Of a stretch of DNA of 64,000 nt, positions 34,308-41,415 are shown piece after piece; the stretch's first letter is position 1; each line of letters begins with the position of its first letter. This DNA comes from Eubacteriales bacterium mix99 (lineage in GTDB: Bacteria > Bacillota > Clostridia > Caldicoprobacterales > DTU083). Made by a program: the position numbers and the translations under genes. Under the pieces are notes generated by a model, which did no database searches, was not told the origin of the DNA, and was given only the letters and a program-made list of their open reading frames with translations. The stretch is from positions 2,756,356-2,820,355 of the forward strand of contig CP121690.1 in NCBI GenBank assembly GCA_038396605.1, in the 5' to 3' direction.

Positions 34308-34592
34308 ATGAAGAGCGAGAAGCAGATCGAAGCGGCCCTCGCCAGCGAGGTCAAGAAGCAAGGCGGCATCGCGCCGAAAATCGCGTCACCCGGCTTTGCC
34401 GGAATGCCGGACCGGATCATCCTGCTGCCCGGCGGGCGCATGGCATTCGCAGAGCTCAAGGCTCCTGGAAAGAAGCCAAGGAGACTGCAGCTCGCCCGGC
34501 ACCGGCTCCTGCGGCGGCTGGGATTCCGGGTTTACGTCATAGACAGTACAGAACAGATCGGAGGTGTGATAGATGAGATTCTCACCGCATGA
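34308..34592 (+). CDS. VRR-NUC domain nuclease
   Basis: 94 residues: KSEKQIEAALASEVKKQGGI, then KIASPGFAGMPDRIILLPGG (catalytic GMPDRI), MAFAELKAPGKKPRRLQLAR (ELK motif) and LGFRVYVIDS. This is the complete standalone VRR-NUC form found in phages, a PD-(D/E)XK nuclease probably acting on branched or primed DNA during replication. GAGGAGG precedes ATG 34308. It overlaps the helicase gene by 20 bp. Confidence 0.9.
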   Translation: MKSEKQIEAALASEVKKQGGIAPKIASPGFAGMPDRIILLPGGRMAFAELKAPGKKPRRLQLARHRLLRRLGFRVYVIDSTEQIGGVIDEILTA

Positions 34593-35916
34593 CTACCAGA
34601 AATACGCCATCGATTACATCGAGTCGCATCCCGTCGCCGCGGTCCTCCTCGACATGGGACTTGGGAAGACGGTGATCAGCCTGACTGCGATCTTCGACCT
34701 TCTGTTCGACAGCTTCGAGGTCCATCGGATTCTTGTGGTCGCGCCTCTCAGAGTCGCCCGTGACACATGGCCCGCGGAGATACGGAAATGGGAGCACCTG
34801 TCCGGCCTCACCTACGCCGTCGCAGTCGGAAACGCCCGCGAGCGGAAAGCAGCTCTCCTGCAGGGCGCGGATGTCACGATCATCAACCGGGAGAACCTCG
34901 GATGGCTGATCGACGACTCCGGCATCCCTTTCGCCTATGACATGGTGGTGATTGACGAGCTCTCCTCCTTCAAGAACCACAAGTCAAAGCGGTTCCGCGC
35001 CCTGATGAAGATCAGGCCGAAGGTGAAGCGGATCATCGGACTCACCGGAACGCCATCGAGCAACGGGCTTATGGACCTGTGGGCTGAGTTCAAGGTGCTG
35101 GACAAGGGAGAACGCCTCGGACGCTTCATCACCCAGTACCGGAACCAGTACTTCATGCCCGACAAGCGTAACGGCGAGATCGTCTATTCCTACAAGCCTT
35201 TGCCGCACGCAGAGGACTCCATCTACCGGAGAATCGGCGATATCACGATCAGCATGAAGTCCGCCGACCACCTCAAGATGCCGGAGCTCGTCTCCTTGCA
35301 GTACGAGGTCCAGCTATCCGCCGATGAGCGGAAACGCTACGAGGCGCTCAAGCAGGATCTGGTGCTGAACCTCCACGGCGACGAAATCACAGCCGCAAAC
35401 GCCGCAACCCTGACCGGGAAGCTCTCCCAGCTCGCCAATGGAGCCATCTATTCCGATGACGGCAAGATCATCGAATTCCACGACCGGAAGCTCGACGCAT
35501 TGGAGGACATCATCGAAGCCGCAAACGGCAAGCCGCTCCTCGTCGCCTACTGGTTCCGACACGACCTCGAGAGAATCCGCCGACGCTTCAACGTCCGGGA
35601 GATCGAGACATCCGCAGACATCGCGGACTGGAATGCCGGGAATATCCCCGTTGCGGTCATCCATCCTGCTTCTGCCGGGCATGGCCTCAACCTGCAGGCT
35701 GGCGGTTCGACACTTGTCTGGTTCGGACTCACATGGAGCCTCGAGCTCTACCAGCAGACGAACGCAAGGCTGTGGCGTCAGGGACAGGAAAGCCGGACCG
35801 TCGTCATCCAGCACATCATTGCGGCGAACACCATCGACGGGCAGATCCTCGACGCGCTGAAGCGCAAGGACAAGACGCAGGCGGCACTGATTGCTGCAGT
35901 GAAGGCGGTGATGTGA
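34573..35916 (+). CDS. Phage SNF2-family DEAD/DEAH helicase
   Basis: 447 residues: Walker A LLDMGLGKTVISL (about 24-36), Ia VVAPLRVARDTWP, DELSSFKNHKSKR (motif II, DEL[S] in place of DEAH), IGLTGTPSSNGLMDLW (III), HPASAGHGLNLQAGG (V) and QTNARLWRQGQ (VI). A compact single-gene SNF2 helicase, widespread in Firmicutes phages beside VRR-NUC and likely involved in replication or recombination. Intact. Confidence 0.9.
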   Translation: MRFSPHDYQKYAIDYIESHPVAAVLLDMGLGKTVISLTAIFDLLFDSFEVHRILVVAPLRVARDTWPAEIRKWEHLSGLTYAVAVGNARERKAALLQGADVTIINRENLGWLIDDSGIPFAYDMVVIDELSSFKNHKSKRFRALMKIRPKVKRIIGLTGTPSSNGLMDLWAEFKVLDKGERLGRFITQYRNQYFMPDKRNGEIVYSYKPLPHAEDSIYRRIGDITISMKSADHLKMPELVSLQYEVQLSADERKRYEALKQDLVLNLHGDEITAANAATLTGKLSQLANGAIYSDDGKIIEFHDRKLDALEDIIEAANGKPLLVAYWFRHDLERIRRRFNVREIETSADIADWNAGNIPVAVIHPASAGHGLNLQAGGSTLVWFGLTWSLELYQQTNARLWRQGQESRTVVIQHIIAANTIDGQILDALKRKDKTQAALIAAVKAVM

Positions 35917-36137
35917 TGGACGAACCCTACGAGAGACTGGCCAACGCCATCATCATGCAGGCCGTTCGCGACTACCGGACAGCACTCAAGGCCGTGCGCA
36001 TGAATCCACGGAACAAGGCTGCTCAATCCGACAAGGACGAGATCGAGCGGTTCTTCCGCTCCCCGTGGCATCAGGCGCTGACCGCGGTCGACGGCGAAAT
36101 GCTGATAAGGAAACTCAACGAGGAGGTGAAGTCATGA
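35916..36137 (+). CDS. Small hypothetical phage protein
   Basis: 73 residues, MDEPYERLANAIIMQAVRDY then RTALKAVRMNPRNKAAQSDK and a FFRSPWHQALTAVDGEMLIR end. It is related to short proteins commonly encoded before the late regulator in clostridial phages. Start overlaps the helicase stop (ATGA) and its end overlaps the next start, so it is translated in a coupled chain. Function unknown. Confidence 0.7.
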   Translation: MDEPYERLANAIIMQAVRDYRTALKAVRMNPRNKAAQSDKDEIERFFRSPWHQALTAVDGEMLIRKLNEEVKS

Positions 36138-36547
36138 CTCCAAAACAATATCTGAATCAGGCCAAGCATCTGGATGCGCTGATCCGCGCGCGGCTCCGGG
36201 AGATCGACTACTGGAAGGAAATGAGCGCCAGCGTCAGCGGCATGCGCTACGACGGCATGCCGCGAAACCCAAACACACCAACGGACGCGCACTTCGTCAC
36301 CTGCCTCCACAAGATCGATGAGATACAGGCCGACGTGGAGAAGAAGGTGGCGCGGCTCATTACGCTGCGGGACGAGATGAACGCGCGGATCGATCTGCTG
36401 GCTGACCCGGAGGAGCAGCTGGTGCTCCGCTACCGGTACATCGACAACTGCACATGGGATGAGATCGCCTGCATGCTGAACGTCAGCCTCCGCACGGTCC
36501 ACCGCATCCACGGTTCGGCGCTTCAGAACTTTGTCGTGCCGGATTAG
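36134..36547 (+). CDS. DUF1492 / sigma region 4-like late regulator
   Basis: 137 residues. A helical N-terminus (YLNQAKHLDALIRARLREID) is followed by a C-terminal HTH, EEQLVLRYRYIDNCTWDEIA then CMLNVSLRTVHRIHGSAL, as in ArpU/RinA and DUF1492 phage regulators. Such proteins sit at the boundary between early and late genes and are thought to activate late transcription. Here phased TGGCAC repeats begin 7 bp after the stop, which supports that idea. AGGAGG precedes ATG 36134. Confidence 0.78.
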   Translation: MTPKQYLNQAKHLDALIRARLREIDYWKEMSASVSGMRYDGMPRNPNTPTDAHFVTCLHKIDEIQADVEKKVARLITLRDEMNARIDLLADPEEQLVLRYRYIDNCTWDEIACMLNVSLRTVHRIHGSALQNFVVPD

Positions 36548-36553
36548 AAAAAC

Positions 36554-36590
36554 TGGCACGGTTTGGCACGGTTTGGCACAGAATGGCAGA
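36554..36590 (+). repeat. Four TGGCAC repeats with exact 10-bp period; putative late activator site
   Basis: TGGCACG at 36554 and 36564, TGGCACA at 36574, TGGCAGA at 36584. One helical turn between copies puts all on one face of DNA. They precede the HNH/terminase genes and follow the sigma-like regulator gene. A TATGTTATCCTTACAAT stretch lies just downstream and could contain the -10. Confidence 0.65.
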
Positions 36591-36640
36591 CGCCTCCTAT
36601 GTTATCCTTACAATAGCGAAAACCATAAGAAGAACCAGAA

Positions 36641-36680
36641 GCCTTGCGAGCACCATGCCCGCAGGGCTTTTCTTATGCCC
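36641..36680 (+). promoter_or_regulatory. Leader hairpin with T-rich ATGCC tail before HNH gene
   Basis: GCCTTGC (36641-36647) pairs with GCAGGGC (36661-36667), followed by TTTTCTTATGCCC and then the ribosome site. Similar hairpin plus T-rich-ATGCC leaders occur before the large terminase (41369) and holin (58213). Confidence 0.45.
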
Positions 36681-36698
36681 GAAGGGAGGCGGCAGGCC

Positions 36699-37070
36699 AT
36701 GCCAATGAAACCGAAGCGGCCCTGCCGCTATCCCGGATGCCCGAACCTCTGCGAGGACGGCGAACAGTACTGCCCGGAGCACAAGGCCCTGATGGAGAAG
36801 CACTACGAGACGTTCACGCGCGGCTACTCGACCGGCAAACGATACGGCAGGTCTTGGCAGCGCGTCCGCACCCGCTACGTCCGCAAGCACCCGCTCTGCG
36901 AGATGTGCTTGAAGCAGGGACGCTACGTTGCGGTCGAGGAAGTCCACCACATCGTTCCCCTGTCGGAAGGCGGGACGAACGACGAGAGCAACCTCATGAG
37001 CCTCTGCAGGAGCTGCCATGAGAAGATCCACCGCGAACGCGGAGACAGAGGCACACGACACGACCGGTAG
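36699..37070 (+). CDS. HNH endonuclease (phage packaging-associated)
   Basis: 123 residues from ATG 36699 (GGGAGG upstream; the upstream open frame lacks a start site). A zinc-binding N-terminus CRYPGCPNLCEDGEQYC is followed by the HNH core EVHHIVPLSEGGTNDESNLM then SLCRSCHEKIHRERGD (HH...N...H), plus CEMC. In HK97-type and other cos phages such an HNH nuclease next to the small terminase is required for genome cutting at cos. Its location directly before TerS supports this. Confidence 0.9.
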   Translation: MPMKPKRPCRYPGCPNLCEDGEQYCPEHKALMEKHYETFTRGYSTGKRYGRSWQRVRTRYVRKHPLCEMCLKQGRYVAVEEVHHIVPLSEGGTNDESNLMSLCRSCHEKIHRERGDRGTRHDR

Positions 37071-37091
37071 GGGCGGTCGGAATCTCTACGA
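37067..37091 (+). other. Candidate cos-proximal sequence
   Basis: GTAGGGGCGG-TCGGAATCTC-TACGA directly follows the HNH stop. A G-rich run followed by AATCTCTAC is, to my knowledge, common at this position in clostridial cos phages. No cleavage position can be read from the sequence. Confidence 0.3.
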
Positions 37092-37207
37092 GGCGGCCTC
37101 CCGGAAAACGGCGCGGGGTCTTCTGTGCGAAAAAAGCGAAATCAAACGGGTAATAACCCGGTCCTTATATCTATTACGCGCGTGAGCGTATGAAAGGCGG
37201 TGACGAA

Positions 37208-37759
37208 ATGCCGACAAAATCGAATAACACAGGCGGTCGCGGCGGCAGACGTCCCGGAGCTGGCCGGAAGAAAACCGCCGTCAAGGAGAAGTTCGAGGCC
37301 GGGAATCCGGGCGGCAGAAAGCTCGAAGTCCTGGACATCCCGGACACCGAGGGCGAGGACATGCCGGAACCGCACGAGTTCCTATCGGCGCGTCAGCATG
37401 ACGGCTCCACTCTGGAGGCCGCTGACATCTACCGCGAGACATGGGAATGGCTCGACAAGCTCCGCGTCGCGAAAGCCGTATCGCCGCAGCTCTTGGAGCG
37501 CTATGCGATGTGCTCGGCGCGATGGATTCAGTGCGAGGAAATGACGACCAGGCTCGGCTACCTCAGCAAGCATCCGACGACCGGCAAGCCGATCCCGTCG
37601 CCGTTCATCAATATCGGAATCAACTACATGAATCAGGCGAACCGCCTGTGGGACGAGATCTTCCAGATCGTAAAGGAGAACTGCTCCGCCGAGTACGGCG
37701 GCGCGAATCCGCAGGACGACGTGATGGAACGCCTTCTCCGCGCCAGAAAGGGAATGTAA
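37208..37759 (+). CDS. terS: Phage terminase small subunit (P27 family)
   Basis: 183 residues from ATG 37208 (AAAGGCGGTGA upstream). It opens with a Gly/Arg-rich tail (GGRGGRRPGAGRKKTAVKEK). The P27 core follows: YRETWEWLDKLRVAKAVSPQ, LLERYAMCSARWIQCEEM, and SPFINIGINYMNQANRLWDE. It recognises cos/pac DNA and loads the large subunit. Separated from TerL by about 3.7 kb holding a methylase and accessory genes, which is not the usual tight pairing. Confidence 0.88.
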   Translation: MPTKSNNTGGRGGRRPGAGRKKTAVKEKFEAGNPGGRKLEVLDIPDTEGEDMPEPHEFLSARQHDGSTLEAADIYRETWEWLDKLRVAKAVSPQLLERYAMCSARWIQCEEMTTRLGYLSKHPTTGKPIPSPFINIGINYMNQANRLWDEIFQIVKENCSAEYGGANPQDDVMERLLRARKGM

Positions 37760-39019
37760 ATGAACACACAAAGACTTGAACAGGTGCCGATCGACAAGCT
37801 GGTGCCCTACGCCCGGAACGCACGGACGCATTCAAAAGAACAGATCGCGCAGCTCCGCTCCTCCCTCCGGGAGTTCGGATTCGTATCGCCCGCGGTCATC
37901 GATCAGGATTACAACATCCTCGTCGGCCACGGCAGGATTCAGGCTGCCCGTGAGGAAGGATACAAGACCGTCCCGTGCGTCTTCGCCGAGGATCTGACCG
38001 ACGCGCAGAAACGCGCCTACATCCTCGCGGACAACCAGCTCGCCCTCAACGCCGGATGGGATGAGCAGATGCTGTCTGTCGAACTGGCCGATCTGCAGGA
38101 GAACGCCTTTGACCTCTCCCTGCTCGGCTTTGACGACAAGGAGCTGGAGAAGCTGCTGAACGGAGAATCCGACAAAGACATCGAGGATGACGACTTCGAC
38201 CTGTCCGCGGCACTCGAGAAAGCATCCTTCGTGGAGCGCGGCGACATCTGGACAGTCGGACGGCACAAGCTTATGTGCGGCGACGCCACCAGCGCCGAAG
38301 ATGTAGATGCACTCATGGACGGCAAGCGCGCGAACCTCGTGCTGACGGACCCGCCATACGGCGTCTCCTTCAAGGCATCCGACGGGCTGACCATCCAGAA
38401 CGACAGCCTCAAGGGCGAGGAATTCTACAACTTCCTGCTCTCCGCATTCAAGAACATGGCGGACCATCTGGAGAAAGGCGGCGCGGCCTACTGCTTCCAT
38501 GCCGACACCGAGGGCCTGACCTTCCGGCGGGCATTCGTCGACGCCGGATTCCATCTCGCGGGCGTGTGCATCTGGGTGAAGAACTCCCTCGTGCTCGGAC
38601 GTTCCGACTACCAGTGGCAGCATGAGCCCGTGCTCTACGGATTCCTCCAGAACGGCACGCATCCATGGTACGCAGGACGCGCAGAAACCACCATATGGAA
38701 CTTCGACAAGCCGAAGCGCAACAAGGATCATCCGACCAGCAAGCCTCTCGACCTGCTCGGCTATCCGATCCAGAACTCCACGCAGGAGAACGCCATCGTA
38801 ATCGATACGTTCGGCGGCTCCGGCTCCACGCTCATGGCCTGCGAGCAGCTCAACCGCACCTGCATGATGATGGAGCTCGACCCGAAATACGCCTCCGTCA
38901 TCCTCCGCCGCTATGTGGAGGACACCGGCGATTCCGGGAACGTGTATGTCATCCGGGGCGGCAAGAAGCTCATGTACTCCGACCTCGTTAAAGAAGTCGG
39001 GCTGCCGGACGGCGAGTGA
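37760..39019 (+). CDS. Orphan DNA methyltransferase with N-terminal ParB-like domain
   Basis: 419 residues. The ParB/Srx-like domain (1-100) contains DKLVPYARNARTHS and NILVGHGRIQAAREEG. The methyltransferase is of beta type: motif IV LTDPPYG (195-201) precedes motif I VIDTFGGSGSTL near residue 352, and the target domain is short. Common in Firmicutes phages and probably protects phage DNA from host restriction or marks it for packaging. It starts 1 bp after TerS; no cognate nuclease is seen. Confidence 0.9.
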   Translation: MNTQRLEQVPIDKLVPYARNARTHSKEQIAQLRSSLREFGFVSPAVIDQDYNILVGHGRIQAAREEGYKTVPCVFAEDLTDAQKRAYILADNQLALNAGWDEQMLSVELADLQENAFDLSLLGFDDKELEKLLNGESDKDIEDDDFDLSAALEKASFVERGDIWTVGRHKLMCGDATSAEDVDALMDGKRANLVLTDPPYGVSFKASDGLTIQNDSLKGEEFYNFLLSAFKNMADHLEKGGAAYCFHADTEGLTFRRAFVDAGFHLAGVCIWVKNSLVLGRSDYQWQHEPVLYGFLQNGTHPWYAGRAETTIWNFDKPKRNKDHPTSKPLDLLGYPIQNSTQENAIVIDTFGGSGSTLMACEQLNRTCMMMELDPKYASVILRRYVEDTGDSGNVYVIRGGKKLMYSDLVKEVGLPDGE

Positions 39020-39094
39020 TTCATTTGTGTACTAAGCACAGTTCCAGGGTCGGATAATCGGCTCATTTTCTACCGGAGAAGTATCGCGGATTCG

Positions 39095-39143
39095 CTTGCT
39101 ATTACAGGCCTTCAGAGTGATGTATAGACATGCCGAAAGGCAC
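39095..39143 (+). repeat. Conserved spaced element, copy A (CTTGCTAT-N12-GAGTGATGTATAGACA)
   Basis: CTTGCTAT 39095-39102, 12 variable bases, GAGTGATGTATAGACA 39115-39130, then TGCCGAAAGGCA, a hairpin with GAAA loop. It lies before the virulence-like gene at 39184. Copies B-D keep exactly the same 12-base gap. Probably a promoter or operator. Confidence 0.7.
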
Positions 39144-39183
39144 ATGGCCTTCCGGACAGACGCATACCAAGGAGGTAGACACA

Positions 39184-39927
39184 ATGCGAATCAACTACAA
39201 CGTAACCGGAGCGCGGAGAAAAGAACTGGTCAAGATCATCTCCGACACCACCGGAGCCAAGGCAGAATACAAATTCATGCCGACCTGCAACTACGAGATC
39301 GGCTTCTTCACCGTCACCAAGGACGGCGCGCTCGAGTTCGACGACATGGCGGATTCCGAGGAGGTCGAGAAGGTTCTCGAAGCCATCGCAGCCGCAGGAT
39401 TCGAGCCCGAGCCGCGGGAGCCCGCGGAACCGGAAGCCGCAGCCGAGTCGGAGGAAGACGCCGAGGAAGCGCCGGAAACCGAGGAGATGGGCCTGACGGT
39501 TGAGCTTCCGCTCGACAAGGTCGCGGTCGGAACGCTGACCAACATCCTCGAAGCCAAGGGAACGCTCATCAAGAAGGCGCTCGGCATCGACGACCCGCGG
39601 TTCGAGACCAGAGACGACAAGATCTCCTTCCCCTGGTTCCCGGAACTGCCCACACCGGAGGAAACCAGAGCCTACACGATGTTCATCGCCCAGCTCTGCA
39701 AGCTCTCCAAGGATCTGAAAAGAGCAAGCTCAACCGAGACACCGGTCACCAACGAGAAGTACGCATTCCGCTGCTTCCTTCTGAGACTGGGATTCATCGG
39801 CGCGGATTACAAGCAGGAACGCAAGATCCTGCTCCGGAATCTCGAAGGCAACTCCAGCTGGAAGAACGGCACTCCCAAGAAGGAAGCCACCGAAGAAGCC
39901 GCGGATACCGAGGAGGTGCAGGCATGA
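39184..39927 (+). CDS. Hypothetical "virulence-related" accessory protein
   Basis: 247 residues from ATG 39184 (AAGGAGG upstream). The N-terminal beta/alpha part MRINYNVTGARRKELVKIIS followed by AEYKFMPTCNYEIGFFTVTK is the domain that databases often label virulence-related in clostridial elements. A low-complexity acidic linker (Glu/Ala/Pro, 95-130) comes next. The helical C-terminal part includes KRASSTETPVTNEKYAFRCF and LLRLGFIGADYKQERKILL. Not essential for the virion; likely cargo. Transcribed from the spaced element at 39095 with the next two genes. Confidence 0.65.
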   Translation: MRINYNVTGARRKELVKIISDTTGAKAEYKFMPTCNYEIGFFTVTKDGALEFDDMADSEEVEKVLEAIAAAGFEPEPREPAEPEAAAESEEDAEEAPETEEMGLTVELPLDKVAVGTLTNILEAKGTLIKKALGIDDPRFETRDDKISFPWFPELPTPEETRAYTMFIAQLCKLSKDLKRASSTETPVTNEKYAFRCFLLRLGFIGADYKQERKILLRNLEGNSSWKNGTPKKEATEEAADTEEVQA

Positions 39928-40148
39928 GGATAATCAGACCAGAACAGCTTGAACAACTGAAGAAAGCCTACCCGAACGGCACGCTCGTGGAGCTGGTCCG
40001 GATGGACGACGTGCAGGCACCACCTGACGGAACCCGCGGCACGGTTTACGGCGTCGACGACACAGGAAGCCTGCTTGTCCACTGGGACAACGGCGGCGGA
40101 CTCAACGTGATCTACGGCGAAGACATCGTGCGGAAGGTGGCGGACTGA
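39924..40148 (+). CDS. DUF4314 protein
   Basis: 74 residues: GTLVELVRMDDVQAPPDGTR then GTVYGVDDTGSLLVHWDNGG, the full DUF4314 signature, a small beta-barrel like an SH3 fold. Function unknown; almost always encoded beside DUF5049 in gut mobile elements, as here. Start overlaps the previous stop. Confidence 0.88.
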   Translation: MRIIRPEQLEQLKKAYPNGTLVELVRMDDVQAPPDGTRGTVYGVDDTGSLLVHWDNGGGLNVIYGEDIVRKVAD

Positions 40149-40149
40149 C

Positions 40150-40335
40150 ATGGACGAGAAAGTCAAAGAGCAGATCCTCGCGATCCGCGACACCGGGCTG
40201 GCGAACATGTTCGACCTGCCCTACGTGCAGCGCCTCGCCTTCGACCGGAACTACTACGAGCTGGTGATCTTCATCGAGGAGCACAAGAAGGAATACGTGC
40301 ATTTCATCATGACCGGCGAAACGCAGGAATCCTGA
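40150..40335 (+). CDS. DUF5049 protein
   Basis: 61 residues: MDEKVKEQILAIRDTGLANM then FDLPYVQRLAFDRNYYELVI and EEHKKEYVHFIMTG, the DUF5049 pattern. It begins 1 bp after the DUF4314 stop. Function unknown; conserved partner of DUF4314. Confidence 0.85.
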   Translation: MDEKVKEQILAIRDTGLANMFDLPYVQRLAFDRNYYELVIFIEEHKKEYVHFIMTGETQES

Positions 40336-40377
40336 TTCTCAGACACAGAAAGTCATCAATTAATCTGGCCGAATTGA

Positions 40378-40426
40378 CTTGCTATATACCCCCGAAAGAG
40401 TGATGTATATACATGCCGAAAGGCAC
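40378..40426 (+). repeat. Conserved spaced element, copy B
   Basis: CTTGCTAT 40378-40385, N12, GAGTGATGTATATACA 40398-40413, then GCCGAAAGGC hairpin. It lies before the gene at 40468. Confidence 0.7.
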
Positions 40427-40467
40427 AGAAAGCCAAGCAGACAAGCGAAAATCGGGAGGAACGCACG

Positions 40468-40935
40468 ATGGAAAAGAACACATGCTTTGAAGCAATGAGA
40501 GACACGGCGATCGCCTACAACGAGGCGCAGACCATCCGCGAAAAGGAACGCGACGCGATGATCGCCGCGGACGACTGGGACGGCGTGAAAGCCTTCGACA
40601 AGCGCGAAAAGGAGGAATTCCCGTCCCCCTTCACCGCCGGTCAGAACAAGGCGCTGGTCCTTTACGACCGGAGCCTTAGGAACGGCGCGGATGCCTTCGA
40701 GGTCGACGATCTGCCTTGGGACCACGAGATGGCCGACTTCGTTGACACTCTCCGCAAGGCAGGCATCACAGCGATTGTGGTGACCGACCAGAGCACCGGC
40801 CTGATGGACGGCATCTACGAACTGACGGCGCTCGGCTACCAGATGCGCGGACTCAAGACCGTCACCAGAGCCGACGACCACCGCTTCGGCAGCAAGGAGC
40901 CGGAACGCAAGAACGGCATTGAATTCGAGCTGTAA
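40468..40935 (+). CDS. Hypothetical accessory (moron) protein
   Basis: 155 residues. A charged helical first half (AIAYNEAQTIREKERDAMIA) is followed by an alpha/beta part, FVDTLRKAGITAIVVTDQST then GLMDGIYELTALGYQMRGL. GGGAGG precedes ATG 40468. It has its own spaced element and stands alone between two intergenic gaps, typical of an independently expressed cargo gene. No function recognised. Confidence 0.65.
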   Translation: MEKNTCFEAMRDTAIAYNEAQTIREKERDAMIAADDWDGVKAFDKREKEEFPSPFTAGQNKALVLYDRSLRNGADAFEVDDLPWDHEMADFVDTLRKAGITAIVVTDQSTGLMDGIYELTALGYQMRGLKTVTRADDHRFGSKEPERKNGIEFEL

Positions 40936-40996
40936 ACCACACGATCCGCCGAGGCAATACCGCCGCAGGATCGTCACATATATTACCCGGAAACGA

Positions 40997-41032
40997 CTTG
41001 CTATTACAGGCGCCCGGAGTGATATATGCACA
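40997..41032 (+). repeat. Conserved spaced element, copy C
   Basis: CTTGCTAT 40997-41004, N12, GAGTGATATATGCACA 41017-41032, followed by ACCGAAAG. It lies before the gene at 41072. The hairpin after the element is weaker than in A and B. Confidence 0.65.
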
Positions 41033-41071
41033 CACCGAAAGAGAAAAGCACAGCAGACGGAGGGTACGACA

Positions 41072-41299
41072 ATGTGGGACGAAGGAACACTTCTGATCGA
41101 CGGAACAAACGTGAAATACTGGGTGAAGCACTACGCGGATCCTTCCAAGGAATACGGGATCGACGGAGGCCGCATCTCGAAGATGGAGCTCCGGGTCGGT
41201 GGCAGAACCACCCTGAACTACGACCGCGGATGGGACATCGAACCCGAGGACGAGGCAAGCCAGCTTGCCTGCACGGTACTCATGAAGCAGTTCAACTAA
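41072..41299 (+). CDS. Small conserved accessory protein (DUF7678-like)
   Basis: 75 residues, MWDEGTLLIDGTNVKYWVKH then YADPSKEYGIDGGRISKMEL, beta-rich with a final helix. It resembles short proteins encoded with DUF4314/DUF5049 in gut elements; the DUF assignment is tentative. GGAGGG precedes ATG 41072. Function unknown. Confidence 0.6.
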   Translation: MWDEGTLLIDGTNVKYWVKHYADPSKEYGIDGGRISKMELRVGGRTTLNYDRGWDIEPEDEASQLACTVLMKQFN

Positions 41300-41368
41300 G
41301 CATTAACCTGAATTTGAACATTCCGAAAGCAGAGCCGTTCAAGGCTCTTGCTCTCGTACCGATAGAAG

Positions 41369-41395
41369 CCGCAGCGATGCGGTTATTTTTATGCC
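41369..41395 (+). promoter_or_regulatory. Leader hairpin with T-rich ATGCC tail before terL
   Basis: CCGCA-GCGA-TGCGG (41369-41382, a GNRA loop) followed by TTATTTTTATGCC. The 41300-41415 gap holds no gene. Compare 36641 and 58213. Confidence 0.5.
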
Positions 41396-41415
41396 ATGAA
41401 GGGAGTGATTTTCCA

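Noticed and set aside
36554-36590. TGGCAC repeats as a sigma-54 (-24/-12) promoter
   Set aside because: No TTGC element at the required spacing, no sigma-54 activator nearby, and the exact 10-bp period fits tandem operator sites better.
41026-41415. N-terminal extension of the large terminase from an upstream ATG
   Set aside because: It would run through the preceding small gene and the leader hairpin; TTG 41416 has a proper ribosome site and begins the conserved domain.
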